Shown: piece by piece, positions 1 through 5,270 of the stretch | How positions within the stretch are numbered: the first letter of the stretch is position 1 | Layout: every line of letters starts with the position of its first letter | Source: an uncultured bacterium | Lineage (GTDB): Bacteria; Acidobacteriota; UBA890 | Length of the DNA stretch: 5,270 nt | Assembly (NCBI GenBank): GCA_937922775.1 | Contig: CALAKE010000255.1 | Coordinates: 1 to 5,270, forward strand | Direction of reading: 5' to 3' | Translations under genes and position numbers: made by a program | The notes under the pieces: model-generated | What the model was told of the DNA's origin: nothing | The model's input: the letters and a program-made list of their open reading frames with translations, nothing else | Databases searched by the model: none

Positions 1-60
1 CGTGATTCATCTATGCCGGTCGACTCCATTATTAGGGGGAGCATGCGTTGAGAAGCTTGC

Positions 61-92
61 AGGGAAGGTTCTTCGCGATGGCTGAGTGCTGA
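61..92 (+). promoter_or_regulatory. Shine-Dalgarno plus four-codon leader ORF overlapping the yejF-like start
   Basis: AGGGAAGG at 61-68 is a strong Shine-Dalgarno placed 9 nt before an ATG at 78. That ATG reads Met-Ala-Glu-Cys and stops at TGA 90-92. The stop overlaps the ATG of the large ATPase ORF at 92 (TGATG), a typical arrangement for translational coupling. The same Shine-Dalgarno lies 23 nt from the ATG at 92, too far for direct initiation, and only a weak GAG (84-86) lies closer. What is seen: the SD, the short ORF and the overlap. What is inferred: ribosomes load at 78 and re-initiate at 92. The rest of bases 1-77 shows no recognisable gene end and no convincing promoter; a frame open from the left edge to a TGA at 83-85 does not resemble a permease C-terminus. 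Confidence 0.5.
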
Positions 93-104
93 TGGCTGAG
101 AGCT
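77..104. repeat. 14-bp tandem duplication across the start codon
   Basis: Bases 77-90 and 91-104 are two adjacent copies of the same 14-mer and match at 13 of 14 positions (T87 versus A101). Each copy contains ATG GCT GAG. Because 14 is not a multiple of three, the first ATG is out of frame with the ATPase gene and the second is in frame. Confidence 0.9.
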
Positions 105-1717
105 CTCTTCTCGAAATCCGCGATCTGCACGCCTCCTTCGGGACCGGACCCGATGAGGTGAAGGCGGTGCGCGGCGTGTCATTCGATATCCTGCCGGGCG
201 AGGCCGTGGGGCTCGTGGGGGAGAGCGGGTCGGGCAAATCGGTGACCGCGCTCTCGATCCTTCAGCTTCTGCCCTATCCCCTCGCCCACCACCCGGGGGG
301 GAACATTCGGTTCAGGGGGAAGACCGACGCCGGCGAGGTCGAGCTCTTGGGCGCCGATCCGGCCCGGTTGCGCGAGATCCGCGGGAATCGGATCGCGATG
401 ATCTTCCAGGAACCCTTGAACTCGCTCAACCCCCTCCACTCGATCGAGCGCCAGATCAGCGAAGTTCTGTCCGTCCACAAAGGCATGGGAAGGGAGCAGG
501 CCCGGAGTCGGGTCGTGGAGTTGCTCCACCTGGTAGGGCTGCCTGACGCGGTGGAGCGACTCTCGGCTCTGCCCCACGAATTCTCGGGGGGCCAGCAGCA
601 GCGGGTGATGATCGCGATGGCTCTGGCCAACGAGCCCGACCTGTTGATCGCAGACGAGCCGACGACGGCCCTGGACGTCACGGTTCAGGCGCAGATCCTG
701 GATCTATTGAAAGACCTCCAGTCCAGGCTCGGCATGGCATTGTTGCTGATCACCCACGACCTGGGGATCGTACGCCGCATGGCGGACCGGATCTGCGTCA
801 TGCACGACGGAGAGATCGTGGAGCGCGGCCCGGCCGAGGAGGTTTTCGAACGGCCACAGCACCCGTACACGCAGCACCTGCTCGCGGCCGAGCCCAAAGG
901 TCGCCCCGACCCGGCACCCGGCGACGGGCAGCCGCTGATGGAAGCGGACCGCCTCAAGGTCTGGTTCCCGATCAAGAAAGGGGTGATCCGCCGGATCGTG
1001 GGCCACGTCAAAGCGGTGGACGGGATCAGCCTGACTGTGCGCCGGGGGCAGACCGTTGGGGTGGTAGGGGAGAGCGGGTCGGGGAAGTCGACCCTGGGCC
1101 GGGCCCTTCTGCGGCTCGAGCGAAGCGACGGGGCCATCGCGTTCGAAGGCCGCTCGATCCAAGGGCTTCACTCCAAGGCCCTGCGGCCCCTGCGCTCCGA
1201 GATGCAGATCGTGTTTCAGGACCCCTTCGGCTCCCTGAGCCCGCGGTTTTCGGTGGGGCAGATCATCGAAGAAGGGCTGCGCGTCCACCGACGCGGGGAA
1301 ACCGCAGTGGCGCGCCGTGATCTCATCGGTCGCGCCCTCGCAGAGGTGGGCCTCGAGCCCGAGATGCAGGACCGCTACCCCCACGAGTTCTCCGGAGGCC
1401 AGCGCCAGCGGATCGCCATCGCTCGGGCGCTCGTCTTGAAGCCCCGGTTCATGGTCCTGGACGAGCCGACCTCGGCACTGGATATGTCGGTGCAGGCCCA
1501 GATCGTGGAGCTCCTGCGCGACTTGCAGCGAAGATACGAGCTCGCCTATCTGTTCATCAGCCACGATCTCAAGGTCGTTCGGGCCCTGGCCCACTACGTC
1601 GTGGTCATGCGGGACGGCCACGCGGTGGAGCAGGGGCCGGCGAACGAGGTCTTCGAGAACCCCACGCAAGACTACACCCGCACCCTTCTCGACGCCGCTT
1701 TTCGCTTCCGGGCGTGA
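92..1717 (+). CDS. yejF: Double-ATPase ABC transporter ATP-binding protein, YejF/oligopeptide type
   Basis: This is the cytoplasmic energy-coupling subunit of an Opp/Dpp/Yej-type importer of peptides or peptide-like compounds, with two ATPase domains fused in one chain of 541 residues. Domain 1 has Walker A GESGSGKS (43-50), Q-loop Gln106, signature FSGGQ (164-168), Walker B LLIADE (184-189) and H-loop His222, followed by the oligopeptide-type C-terminal motif with HPYT near 257. Domain 2 repeats the set: Walker A 326-333, Gln376, FSGGQ 433-437, FMVLDE 453-458, His491, and a PTQDYT tail. The linker near 289-312 (WFPIKKG, GHVKAVDG) is typical of YejF, and the length fits (about 530-540). Both sites look intact. 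In known yej operons the order is yejA-B-E-F, so permeases and binding protein should lie left of base 1. Start ATG 92 was chosen over in-frame GTG 86 because of the TGATG overlap. Peptide, microcin C-like or other substrates cannot be separated here; a DppD-DppF-like fusion is the alternative. Confidence 0.93.
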   Translation: MAESSLLEIRDLHASFGTGPDEVKAVRGVSFDILPGEAVGLVGESGSGKSVTALSILQLLPYPLAHHPGGNIRFRGKTDAGEVELLGADPARLREIRGNRIAMIFQEPLNSLNPLHSIERQISEVLSVHKGMGREQARSRVVELLHLVGLPDAVERLSALPHEFSGGQQQRVMIAMALANEPDLLIADEPTTALDVTVQAQILDLLKDLQSRLGMALLLITHDLGIVRRMADRICVMHDGEIVERGPAEEVFERPQHPYTQHLLAAEPKGRPDPAPGDGQPLMEADRLKVWFPIKKGVIRRIVGHVKAVDGISLTVRRGQTVGVVGESGSGKSTLGRALLRLERSDGAIAFEGRSIQGLHSKALRPLRSEMQIVFQDPFGSLSPRFSVGQIIEEGLRVHRRGETAVARRDLIGRALAEVGLEPEMQDRYPHEFSGGQRQRIAIARALVLKPRFMVLDEPTSALDMSVQAQIVELLRDLQRRYELAYLFISHDLKVVRALAHYVVVMRDGHAVEQGPANEVFENPTQDYTRTLLDAAFRFRA

Positions 1718-1748
1718 CGGGGAACACGGAATCACTCTGGAGGGCAAA

Positions 1749-1787
1749 CTTCGCAACCCTTTGGCGACTTCGCGCCTTTGCGAAAAA
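1749..1787. repeat. Nested inverted and direct repeat in the yejF-phoA spacer
   Basis: TTCGCAA (1750-1756) and TTGCGAA (1778-1784) are perfect inverted partners. Between them GGCG (1763-1766) pairs with CGCC (1773-1776) around the loop ACTTCG. The same stretch also reads as an imperfect direct repeat, CTTCGC..CCTTT at 1749-1762 and again at 1768-1779. It is followed by AAAAATAA on the + strand and has no T-run on either exit side, so it is not a normal intrinsic terminator. From memory, similar CTTCGCGCCTTTGCG strings recur between genes in many environmental bacteria; that comparison is not tested here. Confidence 0.55.
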
Positions 1788-1796
1788 TAACGGGGT

Positions 1797-1818
1797 TATA
1801 CACATACGCTGTTCGAGG
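1797..1818 (+). promoter_or_regulatory. Weak -10-like element and ribosome binding site of the phosphatase gene
   Basis: TATACA at 1797-1802 resembles a -10 box (4 of 6). The nearest -35-like string, TTGCGA at 1778-1783, is only 13 nt away, so the promoter is poorly supported. GAGG at 1815-1818 lies 11 nt before ATG 1830 and is a fair, slightly distant Shine-Dalgarno. I see no PhoB box (paired CTGTCAT-like heptamers) in this spacer, so phosphate-starvation control is not shown by the sequence. Confidence 0.3.
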
Positions 1819-1829
1819 CAAGCATAGCG

Positions 1830-2981
1830 ATGTGCTCTCGTGTGCACGAGTTGACCCCCGATCCGGGGCGAAGGTCCGAGCGCTGGGCCTGGTGGGTCGC
1901 CTGGTGGGTCGCCTGTTGGCTCCTCCTCGTCCCGTGCGCGACGCACGATGAGCGTCGGGACGACCGCGGTGAGTACTCCGAGGCGAAACACGTGCTCCTC
2001 TTCATCGGCGACGGGATGGGCTTCGAGCAGGTGAAGGCGGCTGGGATGTACGCCAACGGCTCGGCGGGCACGCTCTCGTTTGAGTCTTTTCCCCACCGCG
2101 GCACCGTGACGACCCACGCGGCGGGCGGAGACGTAACGGACTCGGCCGCCGCTGCGACCGCGATGGCCACCGGAATCAAGGTCGCCAACGGGGTGATCAG
2201 CGTGGCCCTGCCCGGCGATGGACGCCCCCTTGAGACGATTCTCGAACGCCTGGCGGCCCAGGGCAAGGCCACGGGGCTGGTCACGACCACCTATATCACC
2301 CACGCCACGCCCGCCGCCTTTGCCGCCCACGCTCCCCTCCGCTTGCTCTATGCCGACATCGCGGCCGACTATCTCACGGATTCGAGGCCCAACGTGTTGT
2401 TCGGAGGGGCGATGTATCTCACCCGCGGAGCGGCGCTTGAGGCCGGGTATGCGGTTGTGACCGATCGGGAGGAACTGGCGGCCCTGGACACGGAACAGGC
2501 CACCATGGTCTCCGGTCAATTCGGCGATGCTGACCTACCGTATGAGCTCGACGGGCGGGGCGACCTGCCGAGCCTCGCGGAAATGACGCGGGCAGCGCTC
2601 GCGATCCTGGACAACGATCCGGACGGGTTCTTCCTCATGGTCGAGGGCGGACGCATCGACCACGCCGGGCACGACAACGACATCGAGCGAACGGTGCGAG
2701 AGACGCTTGAGTTTGCCAACGCCGTGGCCGTGGCCCTCGCGTGGGCCCAGGGCCGCACCGACACCATGATGTTCGTAACCTCCGACCACGAGACCGGCGG
2801 TCTTCAGGTCCTCGAGAACAACGGAACCGGCCGCGCACCCACGATTTCCTGGGCCCACGGCGGACACACCGGGCGGGTCGTCCCGATCTACGCATGGGGC
2901 GTCAACGCCCACCTGATCTCCGGCACCGTCGACAACACCGACGTCTACCGGCTGATGCTGCGCTCCGGCCGCCGCGAGTGA
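1830..2981 (+). CDS. phoA: Secreted alkaline phosphatase (PhoA family), compact form
   Basis: Phosphomonoesterase releasing inorganic phosphate from organic phosphates outside the cytoplasm. All hallmark residues of the metal-dependent family are visible: metal ligand Asp61 (IGDGMG), nucleophile Ser105 in TDSAAA, THATP (157-161), phosphate-binding Arg171, metal ligands Glu272, Asp277 and His281 in VEGGRIDHAGH, Asp319-His320 (TSDHETGG) and His346 (GGHTG). Ten residues span the THATP His and His167 as in the E. coli enzyme, so His158 falls at E. coli Asp153 and His278 at Lys328, the His/His pair found in mammalian and several other phosphatases. The N-terminus has Arg14, Arg15 and Arg18, a Trp-rich hydrophobic stretch (19-35), then Cys36 in LLVPC. 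This could be a lipoprotein anchor, but Pro at -1 is unusual, so an uncleaved or ordinary signal is possible. At 383 residues it is much shorter than E. coli PhoA (471), suggesting reduced surface insertions. It lies 112 bp after the ATPase gene; a functional link is not shown. Confidence 0.95.
   Translation: MCSRVHELTPDPGRRSERWAWWVAWWVACWLLLVPCATHDERRDDRGEYSEAKHVLLFIGDGMGFEQVKAAGMYANGSAGTLSFESFPHRGTVTTHAAGGDVTDSAAAATAMATGIKVANGVISVALPGDGRPLETILERLAAQGKATGLVTTTYITHATPAAFAAHAPLRLLYADIAADYLTDSRPNVLFGGAMYLTRGAALEAGYAVVTDREELAALDTEQATMVSGQFGDADLPYELDGRGDLPSLAEMTRAALAILDNDPDGFFLMVEGGRIDHAGHDNDIERTVRETLEFANAVAVALAWAQGRTDTMMFVTSDHETGGLQVLENNGTGRAPTISWAHGGHTGRVVPIYAWGVNAHLISGTVDNTDVYRLMLRSGRRE
1888..1923 (+). 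repeat. 12-bp tandem repeat in the phosphatase signal sequence
   Basis: CCTGGTGGGTCG occurs at 1888-1899 and 1900-1911 without any difference, and a decayed third copy starts at 1912 (CCTGTTGG). The repeat stays in frame and encodes WWVA twice inside the hydrophobic core of the export signal, giving six Trp between residues 19 and 30. Confidence 0.85.
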
Positions 2982-2990
2982 ACGGCGTTT
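2970..2990 (+). terminator. Weak terminator-like hairpin over the phosphatase stop codon
   Basis: CGCCG (2970-2974) can pair with CGGCG (2983-2987) around an 8-nt loop that contains the TGA stop, and TTT follows at 2988-2990. The stem is short and the T-run is only three bases, so efficient termination is doubtful. It is the only candidate between the two convergent genes, whose stops are 14 bp apart. Confidence 0.2.
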
Positions 2991-2995
2991 GCCTC

Positions 2996-3772
2996 TCAGC
3001 CTTTGTGCTGATCCGGGTACGACCGAGCCAGGATCGGCCGCGGGTCGAGGGAGGGCCCGATGTAGCTGATGGGGTACCGGAGCCCGGTTTTGTGCAGCCG
3101 CTTCAGCCCGTTGAGCGCCCGCTCGAGCTCGCCGGCGGGAATGGCGAGGCAGATCTCGTCGTTGGTCACGCTGCCCATGGCACGCTCACCGTAGCAGGGG
3201 ATGCTCAGCGCTGGTTTGCCGGTCACGTAGGACTGGCCCAATGAGTCGGAGCAGGCCCCCTCGCCGATGAACGAGAACCAGAACTGCTCGTACTTCTCCT
3301 TCTGTAGCCCGCACATCAACATCATGAGCTGAGCCGGGTTGCCGTAGATCAAGAGGGTCTCGGGCTCGAACTTCTTCTTCGTGAGGGGGGCGAGCACGAT
3401 GGCTCCGCCCGGCGGGATGCGCGGGTAGTCTTCCTGCTGCTCCATGGCCTGTTCGGGAGTGCCGAACCAGGTGGTGGCGAGCTGCTTCGACTCGGCCTCT
3501 TTGCTCTCTTCGGTGGCCGGCCGTAACCCGCACAGGCGCGTGCAGCGCTCGCTCACGGGGTCCTCTTTGGTGAGGCCGACGGTGAACCCGTTGACGCGCA
3601 CGAGAAAGGGGACCTGGCAGAATGTGAAGAAGTGGTCCATCCGAGCGACGTTCTTGATCGCATCGAGCTCTTCGGCCTTCTCCAACCGCCGGTAGGCGAT
3701 GATCTTGGTCTGGAGACGAAGCATGTCCTCGAGTTCCGCGCCCAGGTTTGCCAATTGTTCGATTTGCTCCAT
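2996..3772 (-). CDS. DUF169 family protein of unknown function
   Basis: A soluble-looking protein of 258 residues with no signal peptide or membrane helix, recognised as DUF169 from the order of its conserved blocks: FCQVP near 51-55, VGLTKEDP (65-72), a Cys77-x3-Cys81 pair, a PP-G-IVLAPL block (120-130), LIYGNPAQLM (141-150), GEGACSD (170-176), TGKPALSIPCYGER (184-197) and NDEICLAIP (204-212). The family's biochemical role is not established. Seven Cys (52, 77, 81, 154, 174, 193, 208) lie mostly in the conserved blocks, so metal binding or redox work is possible but unproven. The first ~45 residues are helical and charged. The start is well fixed: GAGGAG at 3780-3785 (minus strand) lies 7 nt before ATG 3772. 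The frame runs open to an ATG at 3871, but that would add a low-complexity tail and lies at the -10 box. It sits 144 bp downstream of the MFS gene on the same strand and has its own promoter-like sequence. Confidence 0.88.
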   Translation of the reverse strand: MEQIEQLANLGAELEDMLRLQTKIIAYRRLEKAEELDAIKNVARMDHFFTFCQVPFLVRVNGFTVGLTKEDPVSERCTRLCGLRPATEESKEAESKQLATTWFGTPEQAMEQQEDYPRIPPGGAIVLAPLTKKKFEPETLLIYGNPAQLMMLMCGLQKEKYEQFWFSFIGEGACSDSLGQSYVTGKPALSIPCYGERAMGSVTNDEICLAIPAGELERALNGLKRLHKTGLRYPISYIGPSLDPRPILARSYPDQHKG

Positions 3773-3795
3773 GACGATTCTCCTCGTTGGATGTT

Positions 3796-3817
3796 GTTGA
3801 CGGGTGGTTGACGCGTC
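3796..3817. repeat. Direct GTTGACG heptamers and palindrome in the DUF169 leader
   Basis: GTTGACG occurs at 3796-3802 and 3807-3813, 11 bp (about one helical turn) apart. The second copy runs into the perfect palindrome GACGCGTC (3810-3817). The same heptamer occurs on the same strand in the MFS leader (5161-5167), but also inside coding sequence (3590-3596, and inverted at 2899-2905). A regulator site is possible but weakly supported. Confidence 0.3.
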
Positions 3818-3822
3818 TTCCA

Positions 3823-3840
3823 GCGCAGCTGTCGCTGCGC
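3823..3840 (-). promoter_or_regulatory. Hairpin in the 5' leader of the DUF169 mRNA
   Basis: GCGCAGC (3823-3829) and GCTGCGC (3834-3840) form a perfect 7-bp G+C-rich stem with a 4-base loop. It falls between the predicted transcription start (around 3854) and the ribosome binding site (3780-3785). No T-run follows on the minus strand, so it is not a simple terminator. It may be a leader-stabilising stem or part of a control element. Confidence 0.4.
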
Positions 3841-3860
3841 CCGAGCTTGCCGGTGGCGGC

Positions 3861-3890
3861 ATTGTCGTCAAGCGCCCCGCGGGATGTCAA
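3861..3890 (-). promoter_or_regulatory. Sigma70-like promoter of the DUF169 gene
   Basis: Read on the minus strand, a perfect -35 TTGACA (3885-3890) is followed after 18 bp by GACAAT (3861-3866), a 4-of-6 match to the -10 box. Transcription would start near 3854 and leave an ~80-nt leader that holds the 3823-3840 hairpin. This supports the translation start at 3772 over the longer ORF from 3871. Confidence 0.5.
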
Positions 3891-3916
3891 ACGGGTTCTT
3901 CTTCCAAGGCGGTGTG

Positions 3917-5143
3917 TTACCCCTCCCGGAGGCCCCATAGCGCCAGGGAAGACAGTACGGTCACGGAGGCCAATGCGGCGGCGGCCAGCGTGAAACTGAA
4001 CTGGAAGCCGTGGCTGTCGATGAAGCGCCCCATGACGGGGGTCAGCACGCCCCCGCTCTCCATAGCGGCGAAGAAGTAGATGCCGAGGACGGTCGAGCGA
4101 TTCGCTTCCGAGGTGTGGCTGACGATGTAGGCTTCGGTCACGGGCATGCGCACGGACAGGCTGATGCCCAACAGGAGGAACAAGGCGAGCATTGCGGGGC
4201 CGTAAGGGAGGATGTTGAGCAGGTAGATGGTTGGGCCGGCGATGAAACAGATCGCCAAGATGACCGGAATCTTGCCGACTCGATCGGATAGGTTACCCCC
4301 CAACGGGGCCGCCCACAGGCCGGCCGAGTAGACGATGGACAACATGGCAGCCGCGGCCTTCTCACCCACGCCGAAGTGGTCGACGAGAAATAGGGGGATG
4401 AAGGCGATCGTCGAGACGATCACGGCTGAGACGCAAGTGCTGAGAACGATGACGACTGTCAGACGACGGTAGCGTCCGGGAACCGGGGCCGGACCATCGC
4501 GATCCACGGCGGTTCGTGTTTTCTCCGGCGCCGCCGTCCGCGCGCGCAGCATGGCACGGAACACCAGACCGAGGGCCAGGGTGAGGGCGGCCAGGCCAAT
4601 GAAGGCTCCGCGCCAGCCCCAGACCGCGGCAATCGCGACGCCGATCAGCGGGGCAAGAAAGTAGCTGGCGCTGCCCCCAATTACGTGGAGTCCCAGGGCT
4701 CGACCCAACCTTCCCGGCTCGACTGTCGCCGAGATGAGCGGCGGGGCCGAAGGGTGATACCCTCCGGACAAGAATCCCAACAAGATCAAACCGCCGATGA
4801 GGAGTACATAGGTTTGCGAGAAACCGATCGCAAAGCCGGCCAGCCCGGCCCCACAGAAGCTCGCGACGATGATGGCGCGCGCGCCGATGCGGTCGGCCAA
4901 CCATCCGGCCGGCAGTTGACCGATGCCGTAGGAGAGACTGAAGGCCGAGATGAGCAGGCCGGACTGCGTGTAATCCAGGCCGAAGTTGCTGCGGATCATC
5001 GGCAGCAGCGGCACCGGCAGTGCGGTCAGCAAGTGGTGCGCGAAGTGAGCCAGCACAAAGAGGGGCAGCAGGCCGGAAAAGAGCGGGCGCAGATCCAACG
5101 TGCGGTGGGGTTGTTTCGTCACTGGGCACACCCAAGGGCACAT
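3917..5143 (-). CDS. Major facilitator superfamily (MFS) transporter, 12 membrane helices
   Basis: Inner-membrane secondary transporter of 408 residues, a normal MFS length. Twelve hydrophobic segments can be placed at about 22-46, 60-82, 88-107, 111-132, 150-172, 177-198, 227-252, 263-285, 292-310, 314-333, 350-371 and 380-404, with a polar central loop (199-226). MFS motif A is seen after helix 2 (GWLADRIGAR, 80-89) and in degenerate form after helix 8 (GGNLSDRVGK, 282-291), showing the two-fold repeat. The helix 4-5 region (GGYHPSAPPL, then GRALGLHVIGG) recalls the fosmidomycin-resistance/drug-efflux-like branch, but substrate and direction cannot be assigned. ATG 5143 lacks a clear Shine-Dalgarno; in-frame GTG codons at 5131 and 5122 are alternatives that remove only a few cytoplasmic residues. 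It is transcribed toward the DUF169 gene, so co-transcription is possible across the 144-bp gap. Confidence 0.92.
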   Translation of the reverse strand: MCPWVCPVTKQPHRTLDLRPLFSGLLPLFVLAHFAHHLLTALPVPLLPMIRSNFGLDYTQSGLLISAFSLSYGIGQLPAGWLADRIGARAIIVASFCGAGLAGFAIGFSQTYVLLIGGLILLGFLSGGYHPSAPPLISATVEPGRLGRALGLHVIGGSASYFLAPLIGVAIAAVWGWRGAFIGLAALTLALGLVFRAMLRARTAAPEKTRTAVDRDGPAPVPGRYRRLTVVIVLSTCVSAVIVSTIAFIPLFLVDHFGVGEKAAAAMLSIVYSAGLWAAPLGGNLSDRVGKIPVILAICFIAGPTIYLLNILPYGPAMLALFLLLGISLSVRMPVTEAYIVSHTSEANRSTVLGIYFFAAMESGGVLTPVMGRFIDSHGFQFSFTLAAAALASVTVLSSLALWGLREG

Positions 5144-5147
5144 CCAA
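5124..5147. repeat. 12-bp tandem duplication across the MFS start codon
   Basis: Bases 5124-5135 and 5136-5147 are adjacent copies matching at 11 of 12 positions. The one difference (C5131 versus T5143) makes the outer copy an ATG and the inner copy a GTG, both in the MFS frame and in otherwise identical surroundings. At the protein level this gives MCPW followed by VCPV. Confidence 0.85.
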
Positions 5148-5270
5148 GTTTGAAAGCCGGGTTGACGCCCGGAGCGCCTGATTCGTGTCGGGAAACGGCC
5201 GATTGGACAAAGATGCTACGGTAGAGAAGAATCGCAGTGGTTCACCGTTCACCGCCCAGGCGGGAAGGCA
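5144..5270 (-). promoter_or_regulatory. Non-coding upstream region of the MFS gene
   Basis: I find no gene here. CCGGG (5157-5161) pairs with CCCGG (5168-5172) around a TTGACG loop, 13 nt before the MFS ATG, and could affect ribosome access. Further out, GTTCACC is repeated perfectly in tandem (5240-5246 and 5247-5253), and CCGCC/GGCGG (5252-5263) form an inverted repeat with a 2-base gap. A TTGTCC string about 70 bp upstream of the start could be a -35, but no good -10 accompanies it, so no promoter is called. Confidence 0.35.

Noticed and set aside
1..85. C-terminal end of an upstream YejE-type permease (frame open from the left edge to TGA 83-85)
   Set aside because: The translated tail shows none of the usual permease ending (such as a GDGLRDALDPR-like motif) and looks like an untranslated leader.
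704..1756. 350-codon open frame on the minus strand opposite the ATPase gene
   Set aside because: It is a G+C-driven shadow: its composition has no domain logic, while the opposite strand carries every ABC motif.
1750..1784. Inverted repeat as an intrinsic terminator of the ATPase gene
   Set aside because: An A-run, not a T-run, follows on the + strand, and no T-run follows on the minus-strand exit side.
1718..1829. PhoB box controlling the phosphatase gene
   Set aside because: No paired CTGTCAT-like heptamers with 11-bp period are visible; the CCTTTGG/CCTTTGC pair is wrong in sequence and spacing.
1605..2519. 304-codon minus-strand frame spanning the yejF-phoA spacer
   Set aside because: Gly/Arg/Val-rich low-complexity translation opposite well-supported catalytic residues of the phosphatase; no recognisable fold.
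3773..3871. 33-residue N-terminal extension of the DUF169 protein
   Set aside because: The extension is low-complexity, its ATG lies next to the predicted -10 box, and a strong GAGGAG sits 7 nt before the internal ATG at 3772.
4362..5252. 296-codon minus-strand frame overlapping the MFS gene in another frame
   Set aside because: Arg/Pro/Ser-rich translation without membrane segments; the MFS frame explains this stretch fully.

Overview
The window is a G+C-rich (clearly above 60 % by eye), densely coding piece of a bacterial chromosome. It carries four complete protein genes and no RNA gene, insertion sequence, CRISPR array or phage gene that I can see. A YejF-type double ATPase, a secreted PhoA-family phosphatase and an uncharacterised DUF169 protein, combined with high G+C, suggest an environmental Gram-negative bacterium, for example a deltaproteobacterium-like or related uncultured lineage. 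The taxonomic call is inference only; nothing in the window is diagnostic.

Layout. The first ~90 bases are a leader with a strong Shine-Dalgarno and a duplicated start codon. Two genes then run rightward: a fused double-ATPase ABC protein of the peptide/microcin C (YejF) type (92-1717), and a compact alkaline phosphatase with a Trp-rich signal or lipoprotein anchor (1830-2981). Between them lies a 112-bp spacer with a compact imperfect inverted/direct repeat. Two genes run leftward from the right end: a 12-helix MFS permease (3917-5143) and, downstream of it, a DUF169 protein (2996-3772). The phosphatase and the DUF169 gene converge with only 14 bp between their stop codons. The DUF169 gene has a good sigma70-like promoter and a hairpin in its own leader, so it need not depend on the MFS promoter.

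How the genes may work together. The ABC protein needs permease and substrate-binding subunits that are not in the window; they would be expected to the left of base 1. The phosphatase would release phosphate from organic phosphate outside the cytoplasm. The MFS/DUF169 pair is a plausible two-gene unit of unknown substrate. I see no evidence that the four genes form one system, and I do not claim a new one. The most unusual thing is a set of short tandem duplications at gene 5' ends: 14 bp over the yejF-like start codon, 12 bp in the phosphatase signal sequence, 12 bp over the MFS start codon, and 7 bp upstream of the MFS gene. The first puts a decoy ATG and a four-codon leader ORF (overlapping TGATG) in front of the ATPase gene.
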